64,000 bases of DNA from JAVJST01 sp040219295 (GCA_040219295.1 JAVJST010000008.1:124001-188000); one strand, 5' to 3'; positions 54,813 through 62,735 are shown, numbered from the stretch's first letter. Notes: generated by a model not told the origin, from the letters alone. Made by a program: numbers and translations.

Positions 54813-56063
54813 ATGCATCTGACCGATGAACAGCGGCGCTGGGCGGACGGCGATGCCGGCCCGTCCCTGCAATGGGCGATGGCGTTCAACGTCGCCCTCG
54901 GCCGCTTCTTCGGCGCCGAGCGCATGGTGCCCGTCACCTCGGCCCACTTCGCGCCGGATACCCGGATGGGCGGCGACGCGGAAACCGATCTGCTCCGGAA
55001 GCTGGTCGGCGAGGGCGCGCGGGTCTGCGTGCCGTCCTATCTCGATCCCTGCGCCGTCGACTTCGGCCGTGCCGCGGAACTGGTCGCCGACTACGGCCTG
55101 ACGGACGAGTTCGTCGCCGCCGACCGCGAAACCCAGAAACTTTGCCGGGATCTCGGGTTCGTGCCGACGTACACCTGCGTCAATTACCAGACGGTCACGC
55201 CGCCCGCGTTCGGCGAACACGTCGCCTGGGGCGATACCGGCACGGCGATCTCGGCCAATTCGATCTTCGGCGCGCGCACCAATTTCGAAGGCGGACCGTC
55301 CGCGCTGGCCTCCGCGCTGTTGGGATTCACCCCGGCCTACGGCATGCATCTCGACGCCAGCCGGCGCGGCAACCTGGTCATCGAGATCGCTTGCGACCCG
55401 CGCGAGATCGCCGACTGGGGCGCCGTTGCCGCGTGGTCGGGCAGGATCGCCACAGGCTACGACACGGTCCCGGTGTTCTGCGGCGATTTCGAACGGCCAA
55501 CCTTCGCCATGCTCAAGCAGCTCGGCGTCGCGTTGGCGAGCTACGGCGGCCACGCCATGTTCCACGTCGTCGGCGTGACGCCCGAAGCGCCGAGCCTTGA
55601 GGCCGCCTGCGGCGGCGCGGCGCCGGCCGAACGGCACACCATGACGAAAGCCGACCTCGAGACGGTGTTCGCCGCCGGGTCGTTTGCCTCCGGTACGGTG
55701 GATCTCGTCGTCTTTGCCGCGCCGCAGCTCGCCATCGACGAGGTCTTCGACATCGTCGGGCGCCTCGGCGAGCGCAGGATCAACGCGCATACCAAGCTGA
55801 TCATGGCAGTCGATCCGCAGGTCAAGCTGCAGGCCGACAACGCGGGCATCACCGAGAAACTGACGCGGGCCGGCGGCGAGTTCTCGACCGGCACGTGCTT
55901 CTACATGGAGGCCCCGCTGATGCGCGAAGCCACCGGCTGGAAGACCGTGGTGTCGAACTCGGCGAAACTCGTGAACACGCTGGCGCCGTCGGGCTATTCG
56001 TGCGCGCTCAGGCGCATCGACGACTGCATCGAGGCCGCCGTCACCGGGAGACTGCCGTCATGA
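54813..56063 (+). CDS. Aconitase X large (catalytic) subunit
   Basis: 416 residues of the AcnX (formerly DUF521) family: LTDEQRRWADGDAGPSLQWAMAFNVALGRFFGAERMVPVTSAHFAPDTRM, TYTCVNYQTVTPPAFGEHVAWGDTGTAISANSIFGARTNFEGGPSALASALLG and EFSTGTCFYMEAPLMREATGWKTVVSNSAKLVNTLAPSGYSCALR. Bacterial AcnX members of this two-subunit kind have been shown to act as cis-3-hydroxy-L-proline dehydratases; archaeal ones act on mevalonate 5-phosphate. The former is likely here. It overlaps the small subunit by ATGA. Confidence 0.92.
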   Translation: MHLTDEQRRWADGDAGPSLQWAMAFNVALGRFFGAERMVPVTSAHFAPDTRMGGDAETDLLRKLVGEGARVCVPSYLDPCAVDFGRAAELVADYGLTDEFVAADRETQKLCRDLGFVPTYTCVNYQTVTPPAFGEHVAWGDTGTAISANSIFGARTNFEGGPSALASALLGFTPAYGMHLDASRRGNLVIEIACDPREIADWGAVAAWSGRIATGYDTVPVFCGDFERPTFAMLKQLGVALASYGGHAMFHVVGVTPEAPSLEAACGGAAPAERHTMTKADLETVFAAGSFASGTVDLVVFAAPQLAIDEVFDIVGRLGERRINAHTKLIMAVDPQVKLQADNAGITEKLTRAGGEFSTGTCFYMEAPLMREATGWKTVVSNSAKLVNTLAPSGYSCALRRIDDCIEAAVTGRLPS

Positions 56064-56479
56064 CCCGCGGTCCTGCACTGACCATCGCGGGCGGCCGGGG
56101 CGCCGGACGTCCGGTGCGCGGCCCGGCGCTGGTCTCGGCGCAGGGCTTCGGCGTGCGCTACGACCTCGACCCGGAACGCGGCGTGATCTCGAACCCGGAC
56201 CACGACCTCTACGGCGAGGCCGTCGCCGGGCACGTGCTGTTCTTTACCATGCCGAAGGGCGGCGTCGCCGCGTCGTGGGCGCTCGCCGGACTGGCGCGCC
56301 GGGGCATCGCGCCCTTGGGCATCGTCTTCCGCCGGGCCAGCCCGATCTTCGTGCAGGGTGCGATCTTCGCCGACCTGCCGATCATGCACGAGCTCGATCC
56401 CGACCCGGGCACGGTGATTCGCTCCGGCGACGAGGTCGCGCTCTTCCCGGAAGATGGCCGCATCGAGGTGTTTCGCTAG
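56060..56479 (+). CDS. Aconitase X small (swivel, DUF126) subunit
   Basis: 139 residues: GPALVSAQGFGVRYDLDPERGVISNPDHDLYGEAVAGHVLFFTMPKGGVAASWALAGLARRGIAPLGIVFRRASPIFVQGAIFADLPIMHELD, then ending EDGRIEVFR. This is the complete mobile swivel domain that closes over the large subunit. The ATG overlaps the large-subunit stop. Its last ~110 nt and 3' flank are repeated at 58815 and, decayed, at 61044. Confidence 0.93.
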   Translation: MTRGPALTIAGGRGAGRPVRGPALVSAQGFGVRYDLDPERGVISNPDHDLYGEAVAGHVLFFTMPKGGVAASWALAGLARRGIAPLGIVFRRASPIFVQGAIFADLPIMHELDPDPGTVIRSGDEVALFPEDGRIEVFR

Positions 56480-56521
56480 GGGCCGCCACGACCCCCGGCT
56501 CCGGGGAACGGACGCTGGTCT
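56366..56521 (+). repeat. Gene-tail repeat, copy 1 (end of acnX small subunit plus 3' flank)
   Basis: This covers the last 38 codons of the small-subunit gene and 42 nt past its stop. It aligns with 58815-58968 with few differences, about 90% identity by eye, continuing past the stop codon. This copy belongs to the intact gene. Confidence 0.9.
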
Positions 56522-56645
56522 TGGCGAGCGTGCTGTCCGTACTCTTCGGCGGCTTGCGATCCTTGATGGTTCCGCGACCCCCTCGTTCGATTGCCGCCAA
56601 CGCATCGTCATCCACGTTTCTTGGGCCTATCGACCCCGATCCAAT
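56518..56645 (-). pseudogene. Decayed N-terminal fragment of the charged small-protein gene
   Basis: The minus strand reads GSGSIGPRNVDDDALAAIERGGRGTIKDRKPPKSTDSTLAK, clearly related to the intact protein at 59034-59255 (GSGSTRPNTADEKMFAAIERGDRSGFKDRKPGKNADTKLIK). The start codon is replaced by ATT and the C-terminal third is missing, fused directly to the gene-tail repeat. From 56646 to 56961 I see no supportable gene. Confidence 0.75.
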
Positions 56646-56961
56646 GATGCCGCCCTGGCGGTAACCAGGAACGAGCGGGCCAATGCCGTGCGGAAGGGTC
56701 CCAATCCGTTGATGGGTATCGGTCGCCATCTTTCAGTGGATCCCGATGCGGGACCCACAGCGCCAATGACTTCTTGACTTGGCTTCATATCGAGCGCCGT
56801 ATGGGCTTTAACGCTCTTCAGTCGCCTCTGCATGGGCCGCTTACCTGTTGCGGCAGCGTTTCACCCCTTCCGGTTTTCTTGGCGTTACCGGAGGGATAAC
56901 GCGATGCAAACAACGATCCGCACCAAATGTGTCCTCACCCGAGGAACACCTTGCGGATTTG

Positions 56962-57192
56962 ATGATCGGAAAATCGTTGAGAAAAGAAGCGTCTCTCCAG
57001 CAGTCGCTCGGCTTCTTGCCGTGCGCCTCTCCACGCTCATCTGTCACGCTCACGGGTCCATTCTCGGATAGACCGAACCAGCCACAGGAAAGTGGCGACC
57101 TGAGTGATCTCGTCCACAACCTCAGAGTATCGATCAATCAGGATCGCAAACACCGGTCCGACCTGCGCGCGACGCGCCGCGGGTTCAAGTGA
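56962..57192 (+). CDS. Possible 76-residue hypothetical protein
   Basis: A frame from ATG 56962 (MIGKSLRKEASLQQSLGFL...) ends in TGA at 57190-57192, overlapping the ATG of the Cys-repeat gene as TGATG. The stop/start coupling is what makes it worth listing. The sequence (basic, Ser/Arg-rich C-terminus NQDRKHRSDLRATRRGFK) matches nothing I know, and the ribosome-binding site is weak. Confidence 0.3.
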   Translation: MIGKSLRKEASLQQSLGFLPCASPRSSVTLTGPFSDRPNQPQESGDLSDLVHNLRVSINQDRKHRSDLRATRRGFK

Positions 57193-57965
57193 TGCCTGCG
57201 ATCCCGCAATCCAGCATGCGGATCTGCGTGCTGGCCATGATCCTGATCCTCTGCGCGTCGGTATCTTCGTTTGGACAAAGCAGCACCCCGGCCCCGGCGA
57301 ATGCAACCGGGAACAGTTTCGGCTCCGGCTGGAATTGCGATGACGGATTCGTCAGGGACGACGCCGAATGCAAAGCGATCGTCGTTCCCGCAAACGCGGT
57401 TCCCACCAACTACGGTGTGGGCTCAGGTTGGCGTTGCCGTCACGGTTTCGAGCAGACGGGCGACAGCTGTGTGCCGGTCCTTGTGCCGGCGAATGCGTAC
57501 CTTTCGGCGTCCGGCGACCAATGGGATTGCGAGCGGGGATACCGCGAATCCGGCGACGCCTGCGTGGAGATTCTTGTCCCGGAGAATGGGTATCTGGATG
57601 GCAAGACGTACGGATCGGGGTGGGCCTGTAATTACGGTTACGTTGCAGACGGCACTGATTGCAGGCCGGTTCAGTTACCGGACGGCGCCCGGTTGACGGG
57701 AGACTTGCATGACGACGGCTGGCAATGCCTGCGCGGCTACATCCGGACAGCGTCGGGCTGTGACGCCATCGAGGTGCCCCAGAACGCCTTTCTCACCGGC
57801 GATGACTACGGTAGGGGCTGGAGTTGCCGACGCGGCTTCAGCGTGGACGGGGCGTCATGCCGGCCGATCGACCTGCCGGCGAATGCCCATCTCGACTATT
57901 CCGGCAATCAATGGGAATGCGACAGGCCGTTCAAGAGAGTAAGCGGCGGCTGTGCGGCACCATGA
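57192..57965 (+). CDS. Secreted seven-repeat Cys-rich protein
   Basis: 257 residues. A signal peptide (ICVLAMILILCASVSSFGQ) is followed by seven tandem units of 31-34 residues. Each has the pattern W-x-C-x2-G-[FY]-x(5-9)-C, a beta-like [VIL]-x-[VL]-P and [DN]-[AG]-x-L; examples are QWDCERGYRESGDACVEIL and GWQCLRGYIRTASGCDAIE. Each unit has two cysteines, likely one disulfide, in an EGF- or knottin-like stack. No catalytic motif is present, so binding or surface presentation is likely. A GTG three bases upstream is an alternative start. Its stop overlaps the next ATG (ATGA). Confidence 0.85.
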   Translation: MPAIPQSSMRICVLAMILILCASVSSFGQSSTPAPANATGNSFGSGWNCDDGFVRDDAECKAIVVPANAVPTNYGVGSGWRCRHGFEQTGDSCVPVLVPANAYLSASGDQWDCERGYRESGDACVEILVPENGYLDGKTYGSGWACNYGYVADGTDCRPVQLPDGARLTGDLHDDGWQCLRGYIRTASGCDAIEVPQNAFLTGDDYGRGWSCRRGFSVDGASCRPIDLPANAHLDYSGNQWECDRPFKRVSGGCAAP

Positions 57966-58711
57966 TGATATCTCGGCCGAGAATCGTTGAGCCGCTGCTG
58001 TTGTCGACGATAGAGATCACGACCTACCGGGATCAGTTGATCAAGACCAACGCGACAGGCTTCTTCTATGAGGCCAACGGCGAGCTGTTCCTGATCACCA
58101 GCCGTCACGTCCTTTTCGACGACGCCACAGACCACCGTCCGGACCAGATATCGATCTCCGTTCATACCGACCACAATAATCTGGTGTCGACCGAGAGAGT
58201 CTCGATCTCGCTCTATAGCGGGGGAATGAGCGCGTGGCGCGAGTTGTCGGACCAAGGTGGTGTTGTGGATGTGGCGGCTATCAGGATCGACAAGCTCGCG
58301 CTGCCGCCAAGTTATTATCTTCACGCGTTCAGCAGCCGGCACATCCCGGCAAACTGGAATACCATCATGCCGGGCTCGGCGGCATCGACGGTTGGGTTTC
58401 CGCTCGGCTTCCACGACACGCTTCACAGGCTGCCGGTCGTGCGCCAGAGCTCCATCGCATCGGCCATAGGCCTTCGTTTCCAGGGCGGCGGGTTTTTCCT
58501 GACCGACGCGCGAACCCACCGTGGATCAAGCGGCTCGCCCGTCGTGATGTTCGACGGCGACGGCAACCGGGGCACCCGTGACATTCCGTGGCTCCTGCTG
58601 GGCGTTCATTCGTCAAGGTTCGATGTCGGAAGCCGGGACGTTCAACTCGATGAGGCGCTCGGCCTGAACTGCTGCTGGTATGCCGACGTTATCGTCGGGC
58701 TGACAAACTGA
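57962..58711 (+). CDS. Trypsin-like serine protease
   Basis: 249 residues without a signal peptide. It has a plausible triad of His49 (LITSRHVLF), Asp103 (VVDVAAIRID) and Ser190 (HRGSSGSPVV). ATGFFYEANGELFLITSRHV is the HtrA/trypsin-like start. No PDZ domain follows. It is translationally coupled (ATGA) to the secreted Cys-repeat protein, though itself apparently cytosolic. The pair lies between two copies of the acnX tail, suggesting the two genes moved or were retained as a unit. Confidence 0.85.
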   Translation: MMISRPRIVEPLLLSTIEITTYRDQLIKTNATGFFYEANGELFLITSRHVLFDDATDHRPDQISISVHTDHNNLVSTERVSISLYSGGMSAWRELSDQGGVVDVAAIRIDKLALPPSYYLHAFSSRHIPANWNTIMPGSAASTVGFPLGFHDTLHRLPVVRQSSIASAIGLRFQGGGFFLTDARTHRGSSGSPVVMFDGDGNRGTRDIPWLLLGVHSSRFDVGSRDVQLDEALGLNCCWYADVIVGLTN

Positions 58712-58814
58712 TAGCAGGCCCCGATACATCCGGAATATCGGCGGGAGTGATCAAGCACCGCACGAAACACCGACTGCCCCTTGTTGATCGAGTATCCGCA
58801 AAGGCCGATCCCGA

Positions 58815-58992
58815 TTCGCCGACCTGCCGATCATGCACGAACTCGATCCCGACCCGGGTTCGGTGATCCGCTCCGGCGACGAGGTCGCGCTCTTCCCGGA
58901 AGATGGCCGCATCGAGGTGTTTCGTTAGGAGCCGCCGCAACCCCGGCTTCGGGAACGGACGCTGGTCTGACAGGCAATCATTGCCGGCAGAT
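58815..58992 (+). repeat. Gene-tail repeat, copy 2 (orphan end of acnX small subunit)
   Basis: The sequence encodes FADLPIMHELDPDPGSVIRSGDEV...EDGRIEVFR with its own TAG stop (58926-58928), but the rest of the gene is absent. It also carries the 3' flank up to CGGACGCTGGTCT, then ATTGCCGGCAGAT (58980-58992), which copy 3 shares. One residue differs from copy 1 in the protein (T to S). The gap 58712-59033 holds only this repeat. Confidence 0.88.
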
Positions 58993-59033
58993 CAGCCATC
59001 GCGGACGCACGCACGGCCAATGGCGTACCGTGA

Positions 59034-59255
59034 TTACTTGCCGGGACCGTCCTTTTCGGCGGCGGCCAGTCTCATGGCTTTCAACTTTTCTGTCTTCTCC
59101 CGCGCTTTCTCGCCCCTCTGCTCCTTCTCCTTGATCAGTTTGGTGTCCGCGTTCTTTCCCGGTTTGCGATCCTTGAAGCCACTCCGATCGCCGCGCTCAA
59201 TGGCCGCGAACATCTTTTCGTCGGCGGTGTTCGGTCGTGTAGATCCTGATCCCAT
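59034..59255 (-). CDS. Highly charged small hypothetical protein
   Basis: 73 residues, MGSGSTRPNTADEKMFAAIERGDRSGFKDRKPGK..., continuing as a Lys/Glu/Arg-rich helix (LIKEKEQRGEKAREKTEKLKAMRLAAAEKDGPGK). AGGGA lies 10 nt before the ATG. A broken relative is at 56518-56645, and both stand just after a copy of the acnX tail. Conservation of the reading frame between copies supports that it is coding. The function is unknown; nucleic-acid binding or a small stress protein is conceivable. Confidence 0.6.
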   Translation of the reverse strand: MGSGSTRPNTADEKMFAAIERGDRSGFKDRKPGKNADTKLIKEKEQRGEKAREKTEKLKAMRLAAAEKDGPGK

Positions 59256-59673
59256 AACATCATCTTCCCTGTTGACGGTGTTGCCCCAGCCTGGACTCTC
59301 AACTCACCATACTCGCAAACCGAACTTTGGAAACTTCGAACTGACCTGTCGTCAAAGGGGCAAGGATGCTGCTCAGGCTCTCTCTGATCGTTCGTTGCAA
59401 TACTTCGTCGGCGGCGGAGCCGCATGCCATCCCTTCACATCGCCGTCCTCCTTGGTCGCCATGCCCGAAGATTATATCGCGCATCCGTTGATGATACCCC
59501 TTGCTTAATTCCCGAATACTTCTATGGTGCCCCCACGTTTAGAAGTCGTTGTTGCGATCATGCTTTCCCGCCCCGGCGGTCGACCAAGTTTTCTTCCCCG
59601 ACATCTTAGGCGTTATTCCAGGTCCGTTGCATAGGGCGACGGGCCGCAATGTATGTCGTGAAAGGAAATAATC
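59256..59673 (+). other. Intergenic region and leader of the cold-shock gene
   Basis: I find no supportable gene on either strand. The region is more A/T-rich toward its right end, as expected for the long structured 5' leader common to cspA genes, and GAAAGGAAATAATC at its end is the ribosome-binding site. Confidence 0.5.
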
Positions 59674-59883
59674 ATGACCACAGGCACAGTAAAATGGTTC
59701 AACCCGACCAAGGGTTTCGGCTTCATCGAACAGGAAGACGGTTCGAAAGATGCCTTCGTTCACATCAGCGCACTTGAGCGCGCCGGGCTTTCCAGCCTGA
59801 ACGAAGGACAGCGCGTCAAGTTCGACCTGGTCGCAGGCCGGGACGGAAAGATGGCCGCTGAGAACCTCAGCATCGCCGACTGA
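59674..59883 (+). CDS. cspA: Cold-shock protein (CspA family)
   Basis: 69 residues, a single cold-shock domain: TGTVKWFNPTKGFGFIEQEDG with RNP1 (KGFGFI), DAFVHISA (RNP2), and a normal end VAGRDGKMAAENLSIAD. It binds single-stranded RNA/DNA and melts secondary structure. AAAGGAAATAATC before the ATG is a strong ribosome-binding site. A hairpin terminator follows 9 nt after the stop. Confidence 0.96.
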   Translation: MTTGTVKWFNPTKGFGFIEQEDGSKDAFVHISALERAGLSSLNEGQRVKFDLVAGRDGKMAAENLSIAD

Positions 59884-59891
59884 TGTGGGAC

Positions 59892-59920
59892 AGGGCGGTC
59901 ATTGACCGCCCTCTTCTACG
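59892..59920 (+). terminator. Terminator after cspA
   Basis: AGGGCGGTCA and TGACCGCCCT form a stem immediately downstream of cspA, followed by CTTCTAC. The T-tract is weak, but the stem and position fit an intrinsic terminator. Confidence 0.6.
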
Positions 59921-59968
59921 GAGCGGGTCCCGCCTGCTCCAAGAAACTATCAACCAACGAATAAGAAA

Positions 59969-60148
59969 ATGAACAAAGAAACAAACTTCCTGACCCGATA
60001 CGGGCTCAGGCACTACGTCACGAGCGCGAAAAATTTGGATGCGCCCGTGTTTTCCATTGATTCCTCGGAAAGCGCGAAAATGATCCGCCACGCGCGAAAC
60101 ATCATCCACGAGATGTATGACGGTCCTGTCACGATCCTGACCGTCTAA
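59969..60148 (+). CDS. 59-residue hypothetical protein
   Basis: The frame from ATG 59969 to TAA 60146-60148 encodes MNKETNFLTRYGLRHYVTSAKNLD...SSESAKMIRHARNIIHEMYDGPVTILTV. Its composition is protein-like: amphipathic helix SAKMIRHARNIIHEMYDG, and normal codon use with an A-rich start. The ribosome-binding site is weak (AATAAGAAA). It follows the cspA terminator by about 50 nt. No family recognised. Confidence 0.55.
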   Translation: MNKETNFLTRYGLRHYVTSAKNLDAPVFSIDSSESAKMIRHARNIIHEMYDGPVTILTV

Positions 60149-60280
60149 TCCGGCGTCGTTCCGCGCCTGGCCAATGCCGGAGGAAGCGGACATCCGGCTC
60201 CGGCATCCGCTTCCCTTGCCAATTCGTTCAGAATGAAACGCGGGGCCCGTCTGCCCGCATCAGGCAGCTTGGCGAGGGTC

Positions 60281-60385
60281 CGGTCACACGAAGTCCGGGC
60301 CGTGCACCCAGGCGACCAGCGCCAGCCGGTTGCCGGTTATCACCGGCGCCACGCGGTGGAGCGTATGCGCGGCGAACGCCACCAT
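60281..60385 (-). repeat. Oxygenase gene-tail repeat, copy A
   Basis: The 3' end of the oxygenase gene plus three flanking bases. It aligns without gaps to 63004-63108 with eight mismatches by my count. Confidence 0.88.
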
Positions 60386-60886
60386 GGTGCCTTGGTCACT
60401 TGGCGCCTGGAGGGGATGGCCGTCGGCGTTCAGCTCGAGCTCCCCGCCGACGTAATCCTCCGGATCGGTCAGCTGAACGGACAGGGTTATCTTGCGCCGT
60501 CCGGCAAGGGTGCCGCGGCCGCGGTCGATGTGCCAGTTGTAGAAGTGGCCCGGGCCGTAACAGGCAAGCTGCAGCTGCTCCTCGAGACCGTCGAGCGCAA
60601 ACCGAAAAACATCCCGGTTGGCGTCCGCCGCGAGGCGGGCCATGCGCCTCGTCACCCATTCGAACTCTCCGCCTTCCGGCAACCACACGAGCGCCGATTG
60701 GCGTACCTCCGTATCGAACCGCCCGGCGACCAGCCCGCCCTCTCGGGCACCCAGAGCCGCGAACGCGGTACGCAGCCGTTCGCATTCGTCCGGCGAGAAG
60801 GCGTTTTCGATGACGACCCAGTGACGGGGCGACTTGCCGCCCTCCGGACCGGGAGGAACCCGCGAAGCCGATGTTGCAGGAGACAT
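60284..60886 (-). CDS. 2OG-Fe(II) oxygenase (prolyl 4-hydroxylase-like)
   Basis: 200 residues. Iron ligands are His-x-Asp in GHFYNWHIDRGRG and a distal His in HTLHRVAPVITGNRLALV, where NRLALV carries the 2OG-binding Arg. HWVVIENAFSPDECERL is the typical start, and KITLSVQLTDPEDYVGGELEL the core. It would hydroxylate proline or another residue or small molecule. Its last 105 nt, including the stop codon, are repeated at 63004-63108. Confidence 0.9.
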   Translation of the reverse strand: MSPATSASRVPPGPEGGKSPRHWVVIENAFSPDECERLRTAFAALGAREGGLVAGRFDTEVRQSALVWLPEGGEFEWVTRRMARLAADANRDVFRFALDGLEEQLQLACYGPGHFYNWHIDRGRGTLAGRRKITLSVQLTDPEDYVGGELELNADGHPLQAPSDQGTMVAFAAHTLHRVAPVITGNRLALVAWVHGPDFV

Positions 60887-61043
60887 TGAAGATGGCCGGA
60901 TCAGCGCGCAACAGTCATGCGCACACGTCCTATACGCCTATTCGCGAGGCATGAGTAGATTGAAAACGCAGGCTCGAGCGAACCGAAGTCCCGTGACAGG
61001 ACGATAAACCCGGGCGTTGAGATCTTACTCTACGCGGAAATCC

Positions 61044-61134
61044 GCCGCATCGAGGTGTTTCGGTAGGTTCTTTGGATGTCTGCTTCAGCGATCCAAGCAG
61101 ACCACGGTCTTGTAGCGAATGATTGCCGGCAGAT
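61044..61134 (+). repeat. Gene-tail repeat, copy 3 (decayed)
   Basis: GCCGCATCGAGGTGTTTCG (61044-61062) is identical to the end of the acnX small-subunit gene, followed by G then TAG. About 56 nt after the stop comes ATTGCCGGCAGAT (61122-61134), as in copy 2 where the spacing is 52 nt. GGTCT just upstream is also shared. The gap 60887-61190 holds nothing else I can support. Confidence 0.65.
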
Positions 61135-61190
61135 GACCCGAAGGCGACAACTGTTAGTTATTTTCTGCCTTCTCGATCTTAGGCTCACTG

Positions 61191-62735
61191 TTAGCCATCG
61201 AGCTTCTCCAAGTCCTTACAAGCTGACTGAAGGCCCATCTCACACGCCTTTGTGAACCACCTGCGGGCTTTATCTATGTTTGCCGGCACACCCGCTCCGT
61301 CTTGGTACAGGCGCCCCAGGCTCCCACAACCTTTCGCGCTGCCGAGTTCACAAGCGCGGGCAAAAAACTCGTGAGCCTGCTCGAAATCCTGCGCGACACC
61401 GACGGCGGCAGCGTAAAAATTTCCGACCGCGTAACAACCCGACGCATCTCCGGCGAGGCACGCACGAAGAAAATACTTTCGAGCCGTCACTTTGTTCTCA
61501 ACCGCGCCACTCCCCTTTTGGTACATGATCCCCAAATTGAAACAGCTGATGGTTTCGCCACCGGCACATGCTTTCGAGAAAAGATCGACAGCCCGTTTCT
61601 CGTCCTTGTCGACACCAAGGCCCTGGACGTAATTGTTGCCGAGTGCACCGCAACTCTGGAAATATCCGTTGTCGCAGGCCTTCGTGAAGTATCGATTCGC
61701 TATCGAGTCATCCTGACCAACGGCCAAACCATCGGAGTACATCACCCCGACGTTGTGACAACCGAGCGCGTCCCCTTTGTCACAGGCCAAACTGAAGTGT
61801 TCGAAAGCGCGCGGGTAGTCGACGGCGCCGATCCTCCCGGTGTACAAAAGCTCGCCCTGCAGGCGACAGGCCTCCCTGATCCCCAACTGGCAAGACCGGC
61901 TGAACAGATCGTTTGAAACGGTTTCGTCTGAGACAGACACCCGGTTTTCGGCAAACATCTGATGCAGAAAATCGCATCCCTGTTCGTGTCCGCCTTCACA
62001 TGCTTTTGCGAAATACTCGACGGCACGCTGGTTATCCGGCGCAACTTTGTAGCCCTGCAGGAACGCTTGCCCCAGAAAGAAGCAGCTATCGACGGCGCCA
62101 ACGTTGCAGGCGAGCTCAATATAGTGAATTCCCTTATCGACATCGGGCGGGACATCGCCGCCTCGCCCCAACAAGAGCGCCGCGCCATACTGCGCGCAAG
62201 CTTCAGACTCGCCGCCCTCGCACGCCAAGGAGTAAAGCTCGACCGCGCGATTTTCGTCTTTCTCAACGCCAATGCCTTTGAAATAAGAAATCCCCAAGAG
62301 CCTGCATGCGACCATGAGGCCCAGGTCACACGACCTGCGAGTCAGCTCGAACGACTTACGGGAATCGAAAGGCAAACCTCGCTCTTCAAGGAGATAGGCT
62401 GCTGCCAGCAGAAGGCAGTCCTCCGGCACACCGTCATCGCAATTTTTCTGCAGTACTCGCGGCGGAACCTGGTTACCTTTCTGTTGATCCGAAGATTCCG
62501 GGGCCCAGAACTTGTAACAAAGTTTGGAATCGTCGAACTCGCATTCCGTTTGCAGGTTTCGCGAGAACCAATCGCCGTCGGGCGATGCATACCCAGCTCC
62601 CATTACGCTGCCCGGGGTGCCGAAAAATACGAGAAGCGAGACGGCCAGCATGGAAACTGTCGCAACCAAGGCGCGGCGCGTCGGCAAACGATCCATTTGC
62701 ATACTTGGATTCGGATTTAACAGCTTAGTGAACAT
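61191..62735 (-). CDS. Secreted Cys-rich Sel1/Hcp-type repeat protein
   Basis: 514 residues. A signal/anchor segment (LVATVSMLAVSLLVFFGTPGSVMG) is followed by about eleven Sel1-like repeats of ~36 residues. Most carry a cysteine pair as in FTKACDNGYFQSCGALGNNYVQGLGV and FSKACAGGETISCFNLGIMYQKG. The Cys spacing is that of Helicobacter cysteine-rich proteins, in which each repeat is disulfide-locked. It is probably a periplasmic or exported protein-interaction scaffold. It is visibly richer in A/T than the surrounding genes. The start is uncertain (ATGs also at residues 12 and 14). Confidence 0.88.
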   Translation of the reverse strand: MFTKLLNPNPSMQMDRLPTRRALVATVSMLAVSLLVFFGTPGSVMGAGYASPDGDWFSRNLQTECEFDDSKLCYKFWAPESSDQQKGNQVPPRVLQKNCDDGVPEDCLLLAAAYLLEERGLPFDSRKSFELTRRSCDLGLMVACRLLGISYFKGIGVEKDENRAVELYSLACEGGESEACAQYGAALLLGRGGDVPPDVDKGIHYIELACNVGAVDSCFFLGQAFLQGYKVAPDNQRAVEYFAKACEGGHEQGCDFLHQMFAENRVSVSDETVSNDLFSRSCQLGIREACRLQGELLYTGRIGAVDYPRAFEHFSLACDKGDALGCHNVGVMYSDGLAVGQDDSIANRYFTKACDNGYFQSCGALGNNYVQGLGVDKDEKRAVDLFSKACAGGETISCFNLGIMYQKGSGAVENKVTARKYFLRACLAGDASGCYAVGNFYAAAVGVAQDFEQAHEFFARACELGSAKGCGSLGRLYQDGAGVPANIDKARRWFTKACEMGLQSACKDLEKLDG

